DNA from: Sipunculus nudus
Taxonomy: Eukaryota; Annelida; Sipuncula; Golfingiida; Sipunculidae
Assembly (NCBI GenBank): GCA_026874595.1
Contig: CM049309.1
Coordinates: 25,301,033-25,365,032 of the forward strand
Length of the DNA stretch: 64,000 bases
Direction of reading: 5' to 3'
Below the pieces are notes generated by a model that had not been told where the DNA came from, did not search any database, and was given only the letters and a program-made list of their open reading frames with translations. A program made the position numbers and the translations under genes. This document shows, in pieces, positions 24,061 through 37,473 of this stretch (positions within the stretch are counted from its first letter, which is position 1; each line of letters starts with the position of its first letter).

Positions 24061-25530
24061 TTGTAAATATTGATAATGATAAAGTATATTCATTCTGTTG
24101 GTCAGAATGATTGATATGATTAGGAGAAATAATTTCCTACAAGATGAATCATGTCATTATTTATGTGCCAGTGTGAACGAGCCTATTCCAAATCCACAAT
24201 CTTCTGGAATCTTCCTACCTTACCTGCCTCATGATGATGTAACAAAGTGTAAAAGCAGCAGTTAAAAATGTCACCATTTGTTGTAAAATTTCCTTTTTGT
24301 GGACTTGTCAATGCAAGATTAATACCAGGCTTTCAGACAGTAATAAGCATTTTATTTGTGAGAAATGATGCAATTATCATTTTCCCATCCATTTACAAAT
24401 TCAATTCCAACTGTGATAAAAATATTCCTGGAACAACTGCCAGTAAATGACCTTGATTTCTGTCTGCTTGGACTGCCTTTTATCACAAATGAATATGGGT
24501 TTTGTGTAGACATTTTTATTTAGAGTGTCATATTGGTGTGAAATATAAAATTTTGTTGGGAAATATTGTGAGGGCAAGTTAAATATTTTTGCATATTTTG
24601 TATGTTGTGGGTATGTGTCCAGTGTATAACATCAGCTCTCAGTCATATTTTTAACATTTATCTTAGTTTTAAGGACAGCCTGGAGTGTATTTGTAAATCA
24701 GAAAAAAATCAGGACTATTGTGTTAACTCAGTAGTTTCAATTTTTTTCTCTGGTTTTATGAAAGTTTGATGTACTATCTACTCAGTAGTTTCATTATTTT
24801 GTGTACAGGAAGGTGAGGTGTGGATGGCATTCATTGTTTCTATGGATTGAAAAGAATTACTCAAAGGGAGAGTTGGGGGGATACAGTCTCCACTCAAGTG
24901 ATTTATTATTTTTCTGCATGTGTGAATGTATTCTGCCCAGTTACACTGATATTTCTCCACTCTCTGCAGGAGTTTGATAAGAGTGTCAGCTGTTGCCTGA
25001 TTTAATAACTTGATATATATAGGACTTTGCTTAAAACAGTATAAAAAAGTTGTAGCTGGACCACATTATGCTGATGAAGTTTATCAATACAGCAGTGTTG
25101 CAATAAAAGTATAGAAACTCTGGGATCCAAGGATAATTGAGCTGAGAAATTGATTCAAATTAACTTGAATAACCAGAATTCACTATTCATTGAACAGAGC
25201 AATGAAGGTTTAAGGAAAGACTTGGGGAAAATTGGTCCTACTCATTTTATGGATGATATTAAATTTCTCATAATGCTTCTTTGTTATGTCACATGACTAT
25301 TATGACAAGTTTTCTTTATGGCTCTTTTGCTGTTAATATTTAGATAAGGTATAGTAATTAGGACAAGGAATTATTTTGAATAAGGATATTAATTGAAATT
25401 TAAACCCCTATTGTGTTGAATCATCTGTGTTGAATGGTAGAATAGATTTGAATACTACCCCTGATAATTGTCTTATTTAGTATGTTGATGTATCAGTGTA
25501 AAAAGAAGCACTCTTTGTTTAACCAAACAG
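24061..25530. other. Low-repeat AT-rich sequence
   Basis: No repeat family, RNA gene or convincing open frame. If the 25531 exon is real, this stretch would be upstream intron. Confidence 0.4.
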
Positions 25531-25643
25531 CATCATCAGGGAATGTGTATCATTTGTCAGTGTCCCAAGACTGTGTTCAGATTTCTAGCATGACTAGTCC
25601 CGTGTGGGATCCAGAACAGTTAAAAGAAGATGCTGAGGAAGAG
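25531..25643 (+). other. Candidate host coding exon 1
   Basis: The reading frame across 25531-25643 gives a compositionally protein-like stretch, ending in an acidic run, with WDPEQLKEDAEEE as its last residues. A splice acceptor-like CAAACAG precedes it and GAG followed by GTGATG, a fair donor, ends it. The exon would be 113 bp, entering in the middle of a codon and leaving at a codon boundary. I do not recognise the protein. The upstream tract is only weakly pyrimidine-rich, so this may be a chance frame. Confidence 0.28.
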
Positions 25644-25808
25644 GTGATGGGGCTGCTCTTCTTTACAGACATATTTTCATTTAATGAATTAATGTTCTTT
25701 TGCAGTGTCTGACCATCAGAGGGTGGACTACTGAAATAGTCCCATATCCATCTGCCCCTTGTGTATCCAGATATCTCAATACCCTTACACCCACCATCAG
25801 AAGTAATT

Positions 25809-25845
25809 AGCTCAGCTGACTGTAAGTCATCTAACAGGGATCACA
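25809..25845 (+). repeat. Family B head fragment
   Basis: AGCTCAGCTGACTGTAAGTC matches the family B 5' end exactly, then the similarity is lost. A solo fragment. Confidence 0.6.
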
Positions 25846-26102
25846 CCTGCCTGAAAAGTCATTAAATTTGGAATTTGAAATTTCAGTACTTAAAAAGTAA
25901 TTAATTTTCATTTGTGGACTTTCCAAAGTTTTTCATATCAGATTTTCTTTGATAATTTAGCAATGATTTAAATAAAGTCATCAAAACAAGTCCTGGTTGA
26001 GTACATAGCACCTGGATATCCCTAAACTTATGCTTATCACACCTAGATAATACTCTCTGGTAATCTGTGGTTCTCAGGTATTGACACTGGGTCAACTTGC
26101 TC

Positions 26103-26257
26103 CAGGCTTGGGTCAAGTACAGGGGGTCAGTACTTGAGTAAAAGTAAAAGTACTGTACTTGGTAAAAAGTACCAAGTACAAGTACAGGCCAAGTACTGAA
26201 AATTTTGTACTTGAGTACAAGTACTAAGTACAAGTAAATGTACTTGACCCAAGCATG
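26103..26257. mobile_element. 155-bp hAT-type MITE
   Basis: Terminal inverted repeats CAGGCTTGGGTCAAGTACA and TGTACTTGACCCAAGCATG match at 18 of 19 positions. An 8-bp direct repeat ACTTGCTC flanks both sides (26095-26102 and 26258-26265). An 8-bp target duplication with CA-starting ends is typical of hAT transposons. The interior is filled with AGTACTT/AAGTACT words in both orientations, making most of the element foldable. Confidence 0.85.
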
Positions 26258-26265
26258 ACTTGCTC

Positions 26266-27195
26266 AGGGTTCAGAGTCATATAAATATTATACGATCCTA
26301 TACGGTATTCCCTTTTTGGGAGGTAAAACCCCCGTTACTCTCAGGGTCACACTCATGAATGTTTGTGCATTATTATACCTTGACCATGTTCCTTAAGCCA
26401 GACATACATTCAAAAATAATAATGAATAAAGGTAAAGGGTGCCATAGTTGGAAATGGGCTAGTTCACTGTCTGATAAAACAAAGGATTGTTAAATCACAA
26501 TGAAAACAAAAAGTGGGGATGATGATCCAACAGAGTGGACCCACTTTCAGGGAAAACTACATTTTTGATGTAAAAACAACGAGTTAATGTTTTTCAAAAG
26601 CCCAGAGTGTGTACCTAGGATGTTTTTTTGTGCAAGACTATTCCTGAAACGAAAATTCAGAAAAACAAAATGGCGGCAGCCTGCTTCATCGGCTGAGTTG
26701 GTAAATTCCAGCCTGAGAGATTAAGTTGAGAAGAACTTGATAAAATATAGAAGCATGGGGTTATTGTTAAAATGTCTGATTGGGCAACTCCAATTGTGGT
26801 TATACACAAAGCTGATAAATCAGTTAGAATACTAGTATGTGGTGACTACTAGGTCACCCTTTTTCAGGCAGCAGAGGATGAACAATATACCCCCAACAAC
26901 ACAGGATTTGTATGTTAAACTAGGTGGAGCTTAGATATTTTTGAAACTAGCTTTATCACATGCATATGCTCAGCTGAGTGTAGACAAATTCATGAATATC
27001 TCACAGTCATTACTCCCAAAGGTCTGTAAACTACCATATGGGGTCAAGTCTGCTCCTAAGTTTTTTCAGGCTAATTAGGACTAGATACTTCAAGGTGTGC
27101 TTAATGTGCATGTAAGCAAGATCACATTTTGATAGGTGGTGAAACTTTTGAGGAAAACTTAGAAATCCTGGTAGAAGTCTTGATAGGCTAAACAG
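26266..27195. other. Unassigned sequence
   Basis: AT-rich, apparently unique, no feature supported. Confidence 0.4.
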
Positions 27196-27354
27196 ATACA
27201 ATGTTCATCTGAAATTGTGTGAGTCTCTGAAACCAAGAGTGGAAGACCACAGCAGCTGTTTCTCATTTGAGACCATTGATGCATCACTGATGTGCACCAT
27301 GGAGAACATTAGCAGGGACGACATATTGGGATCAGCAAATGGGTTTGAATATAG
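27196..27354 (+). other. Candidate host coding exon 2
   Basis: A frame open from 27152 encodes a plausible soluble protein segment containing ETIDASLMCTMENISRDDI. CTAAACAG precedes 27196 and ATAG followed by GTTGAA closes it, giving a 159-bp exon with matching phase at both ends. The frame is biased to acidic and polar residues, unlike the surrounding repeats. The protein is not recognised. Its entry phase does not fit the exit phase of candidate exon 1, so a further exon would be needed if both belong to one gene. Confidence 0.28.
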
Positions 27355-28830
27355 GTTGAAAACTTTTCTGAATGCCATGTATCATTTGTGTATAATGTAT
27401 TCTTTGTCAGTTGTTATTTATATGTATATATAGCAGTATTGTTATAGGTCTAATATTTAATATCCCTATGTACTTAGAGGACAATAATAAGAATCATAGA
27501 CATATATCTATTATAAATCCTGTGAAATGAGGAAAGAGCAAAGGTTTTCCAATTAAAAAAAGTTACTTGTTAACCTCTGTGGTCATGCAGGCTGAATATT
27601 CATGACTTTTACTTGGTATAGGTATCTGATGCATTGAAATGTTTTATCATACATAAAAAATGCCTTTGATTGGGATATTTGACTGTTGTGTATATAAAAT
27701 TGCAACTTCAAAATTAGTTTTAAAATGAAAAAATAGAATGCTGCCATTTTAAGAAAGGTATGAAAGAGCCACGGTCTACTAAGATAGAATGAGTAAACAA
27801 CACCAAGGGTGCCAAAGTTTTCCTGCCTTGTTACTCCTTGGTAACTTTGATGGTGTTTGCAAGTGCAAAAATCTGTTGCATGCTAGTAAGTGATAGGTAT
27901 TATTCAATCATCTGAAATTTGTGAGGTGGTTTAAATTAATTGTAATATCCCACACGTTTCTTTAAAAAAAATGTTCTTACAACTCGCCTTATTTAAACAC
28001 CATGTCCTACACACAGCTTTTAATGTGGCTGACGGCAAGACATATTAAGACAGCACTTGAACGCTTAGGAACCAGCCAAACACATATTGGTGTAGTTTTG
28101 CTCTTATTTTATGAAACAATAATTAAGAACTCATTATATTCCTTGATTATGAATAGCTGGAGTGATAATTCAAAATCTCAGTGGTAATCAGAAGCATCAT
28201 GTGAGCGATAATAGGAGAATTAAATGTGAACATAAGCTTGGTTTAAAGTGAGAGGTTCACCATATTATAGTTAATATATATGTCACTGCATTTCTTTAGA
28301 AAGGTAAATTAGCTACCCTAAAAAAAGATTATTATTTCTTCCATTTATCTAACTAATGAAATTACATTGATTTATAATTCTTAAAATAATTATAATCCCT
28401 AAAATAAAAGTAATAAGTAAAAATTGAGCAATTAAAATAATCTTTTTGCACTGCTGTAGTATTTAAATTAAGTAGTTCAGCAGGCACATGTGTGTGAAAC
28501 TTTCAGATTAGGTGGAATGACAAATTAATTTTTAAGGCCCCCTTAACATTGATGTAATTTAAATGGTGCAGTTCTTGCTAACCCCAATTAAACAGTGCTT
28601 GTCTGTTCATACCAGATACCTGATTTGACTCTTTGGTTGCTGGCATCTCTGTGTTTGAAAGTAATTTAATTGACAGTTTTGAAAGCTTAAGTGTTATAGT
28701 TCACTCTCAATATTGAAGAATCTTTAAAAGTTTTCATTTAAACATATTATCTTAAAATAAAAAAAACACTTTGCAAGTCTGAACTGTTAAACCGGCTGTT
28801 CTTACTTGACAGTTCCATGTATTCATTTTT
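27355..28830. other. Low-repeat AT-rich sequence
   Basis: No supportable gene or repeat. Confidence 0.4.
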
Positions 28831-31800
28831 AGCTCAGCTGACTGTAAGTCAGTAAAACTGTAGCGATCATTCTTTGTCCATCCGGCCATCCGGCCATCTG
28901 GCTGTCTGTCCAATAACAAGGCACAAATCGTAACCACTGGACCTGGAATCTTCTAACTTTACATCCAGAGAGGTCCATGAAAAATCTCCTTGGAAGCCTG
29001 GAATTAGGTCTCTGTTACCTATATTCTTCAAGCTATGGGGCTCCAAAGTACCCCCCCCACCACAGAATAATGAAAAATTTGATACAAAAGCTCAAGTATC
29101 TGAACAACTAATATATTGATCACCATGATTATTTGTATGGATATTGATCATTGAGTGCTTCATCAGTTTCTGCAGACTGGTGGCGCCACCTATATTTTTT
29201 TCAAATTTTACTATTTTTTAGCTCAGCTGACTATAAGTCATCTGAGCTATAGTCGTGGTCCATTGTCCGTCGTCCGTCTGTCGTGCCATCCGTCCGTAGA
29301 TGATATTTGGAAAGATATTTGATCACTGAACACAAAACATGTTAAAGCTATGGACTTTTTTTCCAGTAATATAACTTTAATTAATAAAAATTAACTTGTA
29401 CACCCAAAATTAGATAGAAATCTTTTTAATTTTTTTAAATATTAACAAAAATAAAAAATTGGTACCTTAAATTTTGCCAAGCTTTGACCATGGCACGTTT
29501 TTTTCCTGTTAGTACTGTGGATTTAATTTTCACAGCGAGTTTTTGTTAGCATTTTGTCTGTTAACACCAAAAATTTGAAACCAGTTGATAAAAAAAAAGC
29601 TGTAGATTTTATTCAAGTTTTCAAGCACCATGTAACATATTGTTTACATCAAGCTAGTATTATGCAGTTTGCAAGAGCTCAGCTCCCCAGCTTCAGCTCT
29701 CAAATATGGCATACAATTAGATGTCTCCAAAATCCCCTACCATGCCAAGAATCTGGTCACTAGGACTTAATACCTTCAAGATATTAATGAAAAACTTCAT
29801 TTTTCCATAAAAAAAACCCATTGTTACACTTCAAGACCACCTAATATCAAAACCACTGATCTGACTTTAATCATATATAATATACATATTTTTCTATACA
29901 TTCTCTATGCACATGCCAGAAATGATGTCAGTATTGGGTAATTGTTTTCAATTATGGGCCCAAACATAAAGCACTTTGTAAAAAATCAAGAAATATATTT
30001 ACTCCATTAACAAGAGGATTGCTGAAGCTAGAGATTTTTTGTCCGGGATGTAACATTATTTAATCAAGATTCAATTGAATACCCAAAATTAGTTCTGAAT
30101 TTTTCAAATTTTATAAGTTATTAGTATAAATATAAAATAAGTACCTTAAATTTTGCCAAACTTTGACCATGGCACTTTTGTCTCCTATGAGCACTGTTGA
30201 TAAAATTTTCATATCATGCACACATAAGAATTTCAGCTTTTTAGTTTAGAAAGCTGAAAGAAATTGGCCAAAATTGTAGCTTTTATTCATGTTTATATGA
30301 GACCATGTCAGACCTTAGCTCTCCCCAGCCCCTCTTGAGTCACCTGTATGTTGACCTTGTTGACCTTTCATCAAATTATGCACGCTTGAGGCAGGGCATA
30401 TACTGAGGCAGCCAGGCAGCTTATGGCTAGCCACAGTTGATCCAGGTGTCCAACCCAACTCATCTAGTTGTTTTAACTAACAACATAACAATAAACAATA
30501 AATTGATGGGTTTTTAGCTCAGCTGACTATAAGCTATAGTCGTGGTCCATTGTCCGTCGTCCGTCCGTCTGTCCGTCCGTCCGTCCTTAGATGTGGCACG
30601 TTTTGAAATCGTAAGACCTAGGAATCCAAAATTCAGCATAATGTTAGATGTCCCCAAGATCTTCTACCAAGCCGAAAACTGGGTCTTTGCGACTTCGTTC
30701 CTTTGAGAAATTAAGGAAAAACCTCAATTTTTTATTAGAAATCTATTTTCACACTTCAGGACTGCCTAATATCAAAACCACTCATCTGGTTTTCTTCATA
30801 TTTACCATAAATATTCCTCTATATAGTTCCTATGTACATGCCAGATATTAAGTCAGTATTATATAATTTAAAAAAGTTATTGGCCCAAACATAATGCACT
30901 TTGTAAAAAAATCAGGAAGATATTTTGTCACTTAAGACCCAAAGTGTTAAAGGTAGGGACTTTTTTCCAGTAATACAACTTTAATTAATCAAAATTTAAT
31001 TGTATACCAAAAATTAGATCAAAATCTGTTAAATTTTTTTAAATATTGGCAAAAATATAAAATTGGTACCTTAAATTTTGCCCAACTTTTTCCATGGCAC
31101 GTTTTTTTCCTGTAAGTACTGTGGCTTTAATTTTCACACCATGTATACATAAGGAATTAATCTGTTAAAATCTGAAATTTGAAAATAAAAGCTGCAAAAT
31201 TAGGCTAGTTATTGAATTTTTTGGAGGCTCTTGTTGTATTCCCTTACATTGTCAAGCAGTCCACTTTGATGACTGTAGGTCATTCAGTGCACATCTCTAT
31301 GCTCCCCAGGCTGTTGACATAATTTTAGATGTCCCCAAAATCTCCTACCATACCGAAAATTGGGTCATTAGGACTTTGTTCCTTCGAGATATTAAGGAAA
31401 AAAACTCCGTTTTCCATAAAAAAAGCCATTGTTACACTTCAAGGCTGCCTAATATCAAAACCACTGATCTGTTTTTGATCGTATTTAGTATTCACATTCT
31501 TTTATACATTTTCTATGAACATACCAAAAATTAGGTCAGTATTGAGTATTATTTTGAAGTTATGGGCCAAAACATAATGCAATTTTTAAAAAAATCAGGA
31601 AATATATTTACTCCCATGAGAATTGCTGAACCTAGAGACCTTTTTTCAGGAATATAACTTTATTTAATCAAAATTCAATTGTTTACCCAAAATTAGATCT
31701 GAATTTTGCAAATTTTTCAAGTTATTAGCATAAATAAAAAACAATACCTTAAATTTTGTCCAACTTTGGCACTGTTGATTTAATTTTCCCAGCATATATG

Positions 31801-34800
31801 CATAAGGATTTAATCTTTTAAAATCTGAACTTTCAAAAGAAATTGATTGGAATTAATAGCTTTTATTCATGTTTTCACACACCATGTCAAGTGTTGTTTA
31901 CATCTAGCCCACCTAGTATTACAGCCTTCACTTGCATTATGTAACCCACCCCAGGCAGCTTACCTTGGCCCAGCTTGGCCACTACTAGCAGGCTTCCCCT
32001 TGCCCTGCACTCATCCCCCCCACCCCCAGCTGGTGCATAAACTAGATGAATGTTATAATTTTTCTGTATTTTATTTTATTCTTGGACATGCTACATTTTA
32101 GATTTTGTATTGAACCACCAGGGTTACAATGATTAAAGTGTACATTTAATTGTGTCCACAAAGTGGTATATTGCTGTGAAAGTCTGGATGTTCATGAGAT
32201 AAGTAATTCCTTACTTCAGTAGAGTAAAAACTTCACCAGGTGTGAAATTGACTATTAATTCCATTAATTAATTAAAACTGGGATAGTAATTAGCACAATG
32301 ATATTGTTTGTCCCTCATTCAACCAAGTGTGTATACTTATTTGAAAAGATGTTTTATTTTGTCAAATTTACTTTTATTTTATTTTGGTGAATAAAATTAA
32401 GCATGTCCTGAAAACTCCAATATGCAAAACTTTTTAATAGTGATTCAAGGAATATTCTTGAAGATGCCATGTTGTGGCATTATTTTCTTTTTAAATCAGT
32501 TAAAACATTTATGATTTAAAAATAATAAAATATATGTGTATGCATAATATGACCCAATGTTTTTTACTCTGTATATATAATGATTGCAACTTTTGCAACA
32601 ATTCTAATATTTTAACTTATATTTTCAGGTTTATTAATTAAAAATTTATAAACCTGTAAATAAAAAAATGATACAGATAAAAACTTCTTAATGGAAAAAG
32701 TGGATCTGCTTTAAAAAAAATAGGATTATATATAAACTTAAATGCATTATTCTCTTGAAAGTGAAATAAAGGTATTAGTCAATTCTGTCCACTTGCCTGT
32801 CCATCTGTAAATTTTCGTATGCAACACAGTATCTCAAAACTTTTACTGTTTTTCTTGATGACAGTCTTGTCAGAGTATTAGTTTGCAATCATATATTTAG
32901 AACTTTACTATAACCAAGTAGGAGGGCCCCTTTCCTCTTAGCTTTTCATATTCTTATATAAATGAAAAACATTACAATAGAATATTTCTTCATCCACCTT
33001 CGTGCTGCCCTCACTTTTCCCTTCTCCGAACCCAATCCCAAAGTCAGCCTCAGTAAGCAAGAACAAGATGAATCAGATATATTCATACTTTAATATTTTG
33101 TATAACTATTCGTCCATAGGTACCTATGTACATGCCAGAAATTATGTCAATATTGTGTAATATGTAGACATAGTGGGCATCACAATAATGTACCTTGTCA
33201 AGACTAAAGAGATATTGTGTCATACAGTCACATATTCATAAATCACTTCATCAGCATAGTTAATCATAACATCATATCTGTCAAATTGAACGCTTGCAGA
33301 CTACCATACACTTTAGATCCTTCAACAAATAGCCTTATCATCTACTACTGCTTATTACTGCTGTCATTGCATTCATATTTGCTCAAATATATCACAATTT
33401 TCAACCCCTCCTAAATAAATAAAAAATAAACCACTTTATTTGACTCTATTAATCCATCAGTCAGGTAATTTCATTTATCATTTACTCACATATTACATTA
33501 CATTCCTTTATAATAGCCCAACATGTACATGATATTCATAAGCTTTATCGACTCGATATAGTATCACAGTGGAGAAACATTTATAGTCCAATCACTATCA
33601 GCTGAGCGCCGTGACCCATGGGTCCCTTGTTTTTTCTGTAGTCACTTGCTTTGATTACAGATGCAGGGTCCCACTTCAGGTCACTGGAAGTCAGCTATGC
33701 CAGGGTTTCTGATTTGTTACAGTCACTGGGGGAGAGCCCCTGCTGTGACAGGTGTACAGTTATTCTCAAATCATCATACCCCAATCCCCCCCCCCCCTGC
33801 AAACCCCAACCCACCAAGTGTTATGCAGTAATTGTTATTGTTTTCACTGTATCTCCTCAATTGTAATGCTGTTTCCACTCCGATATGCAAAAACTTTCCT
33901 TGAAAAAATAATTCAACGTGTAATCCAGAAGATGCAAAGTTGTGTAATGTAGCATTTTTAAAGAAATCAATTTTCTTTTACATGATTTTAACTAATATAA
34001 TTGAACTCATCAGTATGCTTAAATTATTATAAAATATGAAGCACATTATGGATAAATAAAGACACAATTAAAATTTGTGAAATCTAAATCAAGTATTATT
34101 TTTATTTATTTATTGTTTTGCAGATTTAAAAGATATATTTTTGTGGTAAAAAATAAATAAACATTTGTATGCATGATGTGGTGTTATCTGACAAGATTGA
34201 GATTTATGATGATGCAATTGAGAATTATGAATCAACTTTTATATTCAGATATATATGTTAAATTGGAAATGTATAGAAATATAAACTTAAATTAGAAAAT
34301 AATTGATGTGATAAAAAAATGAGGATTTAATACAAACATTTGTTTATTATTTCCCTGCCTCAGCAGAATTAGAGATCAGGCTTTTATGCCCTGTTTTATG
34401 TTGTTAATTAGTTATATTTCAACTGTATATATTTCATAAAAAAATACATATATATTTAATAATATATATTATGCAAAAAAAGATTCAATTGAACAAATGT
34501 GTAAACTACTGAAATGTCAACAGTTAATCAAAAAGCCAAATGATGATCATGGTAATAGTACAGATCATGTGTTCACAAACTGCTAACATGCTTCAGTTTC
34601 AACAAAATATGAAACACATGGGCAGGTCACAAAATATTATTTGCAACAATTTCTTGCTCATCAATACAAACCAATCATATAAACCAACCATGGTCTTTAT
34701 TACCTCTTCCTCTTACACTTTATCTCCATTTGGTATTATTTTAGATTTTTACCTTCAAGGTCAACTTCAGCTGAGCACAGTGACCCATGGGTCCCTTGTT

Positions 34801-36200
34801 TTTTTTTTTTTTAAATCATACGATTCTCTTATTATTTTTAATAAAAATGTTATTTGGGACAATTTGTAATTATTTATAATAAATAGTTAAACTCTTATAT
34901 TATATGTTCTGCTTATAAGTTATATGGCCAAGTCAAAATCTGTGTGAAAATAGCACTCCATTTGTTAATAAAATAAATGAAATCAGTCCTCTTCCATGTC
35001 TCCAAAGATACTATCAAAATCATACATAAGCTAAACACCAACAACTCATAATACAGCTTATATTTATTTCCACACAAAACAAGCATGTTCCTCATTTCTA
35101 TATCATATTTTTTTATCATATATAACAGCTGAGCACCGTGACCCATGGGTCCCTTGTTTATCTATTTTTGAGACCTTTAAAGATGCTGTTATTTGTTAAC
35201 GTGGCACAAATCGTAACGACTAGACCTAGAATCTTCTTTCTTGACATGCTGGGAGGCCCATGGAAAGTCTCCTTGGAAACCTGAAATTAAGTCTCTGTCA
35301 CCCCTACTGTTTGAGCTATGGGGCTCCGAAGTACCCCCCAGAATAACTTAAAATTTGATGCAAAAGCTCTGGTATTTGAACAACTAGTGCATTGATCAGC
35401 ATTATTTTTTGCATTCATATGACTCATGGAGTGTTTCATCAGTTCCTGCAGACTGGTGGTGCCACCTAGACCTCTTTGAATTTTTACTGTTTTTTTTATA
35501 TTGATTTTTGAGACCTTCAAATATGTGATTGTCTGTTTTTAGAGCACAAATCATAACTATTTGGCCTGGAATCTTCTTTCTTGACATCCTGGGAAGTCCA
35601 TAAAAAACTCCATGGAAACCTGAAATTAGGTCTCTGTTACCTATATCCACGGAGCTATGGGTTTTAGAAGTACCTCCCTGAATAAATAAAAATTTGATAC
35701 AAAAGCTCCAGTATTTGAACAGCTAATGCATTGATCACCATGATGCTTTGCATGCATATTCATCATGGAGTGTTTCATCAGTTCTTGCGGACTGGTGGCA
35801 CCACCTCAATTTAAAAAAAATTAATACATTTTTTTTCTCTATTAATGAGACCTTCAGTATGTGGTCGTCCCTTAACAAGGCTCAAATTGTAACCATTGAT
35901 CCTAGAATCTTCAAACTTGACATCCAGGGGGATCTGTAAAAAGTCTCCTTGGAAATGTGAAGTAAGGTCTCTGTTACCCATAATTTCTGAGCCATGGGGC
36001 TTATAAGCAGCCCTCAGAATAATTGAAAATTTGATACATAAGTAGGGCACAAATCATAACCATGGGGCCCAGAATCTTCTAACTTGACATCCTGAGAGTT
36101 CCTCAAAAGTTTTCCCCAAAAACCTGAAATTGGGTCACAGTGACCTATATTCTTTTGGGGTATTTTTGAGCATCCCAGAAATAATGCAAAATACACACAA
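28831..36200 (+). mobile_element. Family B Helentron-like cluster (nested copies)
   Basis: Three heads (28831, 29220, 30516; each AGCTCAGCTGACT-) are followed by three termini (33629, 34798, 35156; each CTGAGC..- then GTGACCCATGGGTCCCTTG). The flank left of 29220 (TCAAATTTTACTATTTTT) and right of 35156 (TTTATCTATTTTTGAGACC) together match uninterrupted family B interior at 20240-20290, so 29220-35156 appears inserted in the copy that starts at 28831. That outer copy continues to about 36200 and loses its end there. No protein is encoded. Confidence 0.6.
29330..31850. repeat. ~680-bp repeat units inside family B
   Basis: The phrases TTAAATTTTGCCAA...CCATGGCAC (near 29465, 30145, 31070, 31745) and AGATGTCCCCAAAATCTCCT (near 29720, 30640, 31325) recur at roughly 680-bp steps. 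Related diverged copies lie at 44800 and 47900-48300. Confidence 0.6.
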
Positions 36201-36840
36201 ATTGTTAATTTTGACAGTTAATGTCAGAACTATTGAGAGGAGAGTCAGATAGTTAGAGAGCCAGGATAGAGAGACAGGAGATAGGAATAAGGGCAGAGAG
36301 AAGAGAGAACAGAAACAGATAAGTGGAAAATAAGACAAAATATCAGTGTATTTGTCGGACATTTGTTATTGTTTAATTTGACTGAATAAACTTGGAAGTA
36401 AATTACATCTTGACTAAAGATTTCTTCTGTTTGAGAAAGACCACAACCTGTCAACAAAAGCACCCAAATGACTGGGCGATGATATAACGTAATCTAGATA
36501 TAAGCACAAACTTAATAACCTATAGTTAAAGTGAGGTACAGTGTTATTGGTCATTCTTGTGGACAAACTTAATTTGGAAACAGGAACACACTGGAGGAGC
36601 TGAAATAAAAGTGAGATACTGTGTAATACTTATCATTCTCCTGGACACAGTCTAATAATAGGCATGAACTAGAGGAACCAAAGTTAGAAGTATGCATTGT
36701 TTCTGGTGTTTCTTGTGGACAAACATAATCTGAAAATAGGTTCAAACATGAGGAGCTTAAGTGAAAATATTGTGGAGTGCCACTGGTTCTTGTAGCCTTT
36801 ACAAGCATTTTTGCAGACTTTCCAAAGGTTCACTTGTAGC
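36201..36840. repeat. Degenerate ~85-bp tandem repeat and purine-rich tract
   Basis: 36230-36310 is rich in GAGA-type words. From about 36525 to 36800 four diverged copies of an ~85-bp unit contain GTGGACAAAC and AGGAGCT words. No gene. Confidence 0.5.
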
Positions 36841-37100
36841 CTGTCATTAAAGAAATATCTCATACGTTTATTTTTGTCATATTTGTATTTTTATGAAGCT
36901 TGTATGTTTTTGAAATGGCTATAAAGTCCTCAAAAAGGTGCTCAAGGTGAACTAAGAAAATGCTTAAAAGGTGCTCAAATTAGATCAACAAAGAAGTGTA
37001 TGATACATTCCTCACACCCTGACAAACACTACAGTTATTAACCTTGGCCTCAATTTCTCTATCCATGTCTGTAACAAGACTTAGTTAAGTAAAGCCAGAT

Positions 37101-37290
37101 ATGACCAAGCATATTGAAAAGAAACAGATGAGGCAAAAGATACAGTATGATGGATCAGAGGTAGAAAGATTGTTTGATGTTAATGATACAGTGCATGTTA
37201 AGAACACCAAGGCACATTCAAAGGCTGAGAAATGGGTACTGGGTAGAATCACTGAAGTTAAAGGTGCCCAATCACCGAATTTTTCAAAAA
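37101..37290 (+). pseudogene. Gypsy integrase C-terminal fragment, decayed
   Basis: The frame gives a basic stretch followed by FDVNDTVHVKN, and then KWVLGRITEVKG. This matches the layout of the integrase C-terminal (GPY/F-adjacent) region of Ty3/gypsy Pol, where a 'GDxVxVxN' strand is followed by 'KWxxGxI'. The frame ends soon after. With 39388-39775 it probably formed one Pol tail that has been separated. Similarity was judged by pattern only. Confidence 0.4.
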
Positions 37291-37473
37291 AGAATTTATG
37301 TGATTTCAGGGCTTCCTTTGTGTATATATTATAATGATCTAAGTGTAATTTTGTGTGTGCACAGTTCTTACAAAGATTTTGTGAAGCATTTATGAACTTG
37401 TTTATCAACAACATGTTTGTAAACACAGCAATGTTATCAAATTGGAAAATCATGTAACCCAAAGGTGGAAGGT

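Noticed and set aside
23312-24066. Open frames of 124 and 150 codons with internal peptide repeats
   Set aside because: They come from the family A module and its 231-bp tandem duplication, with no homology to a protein family.
25901-26233. 110-codon minus-strand frame
   Set aside because: It runs through the hAT MITE, so the Tyr/Leu/Val-rich stretch is the repeated AGTACTT word.
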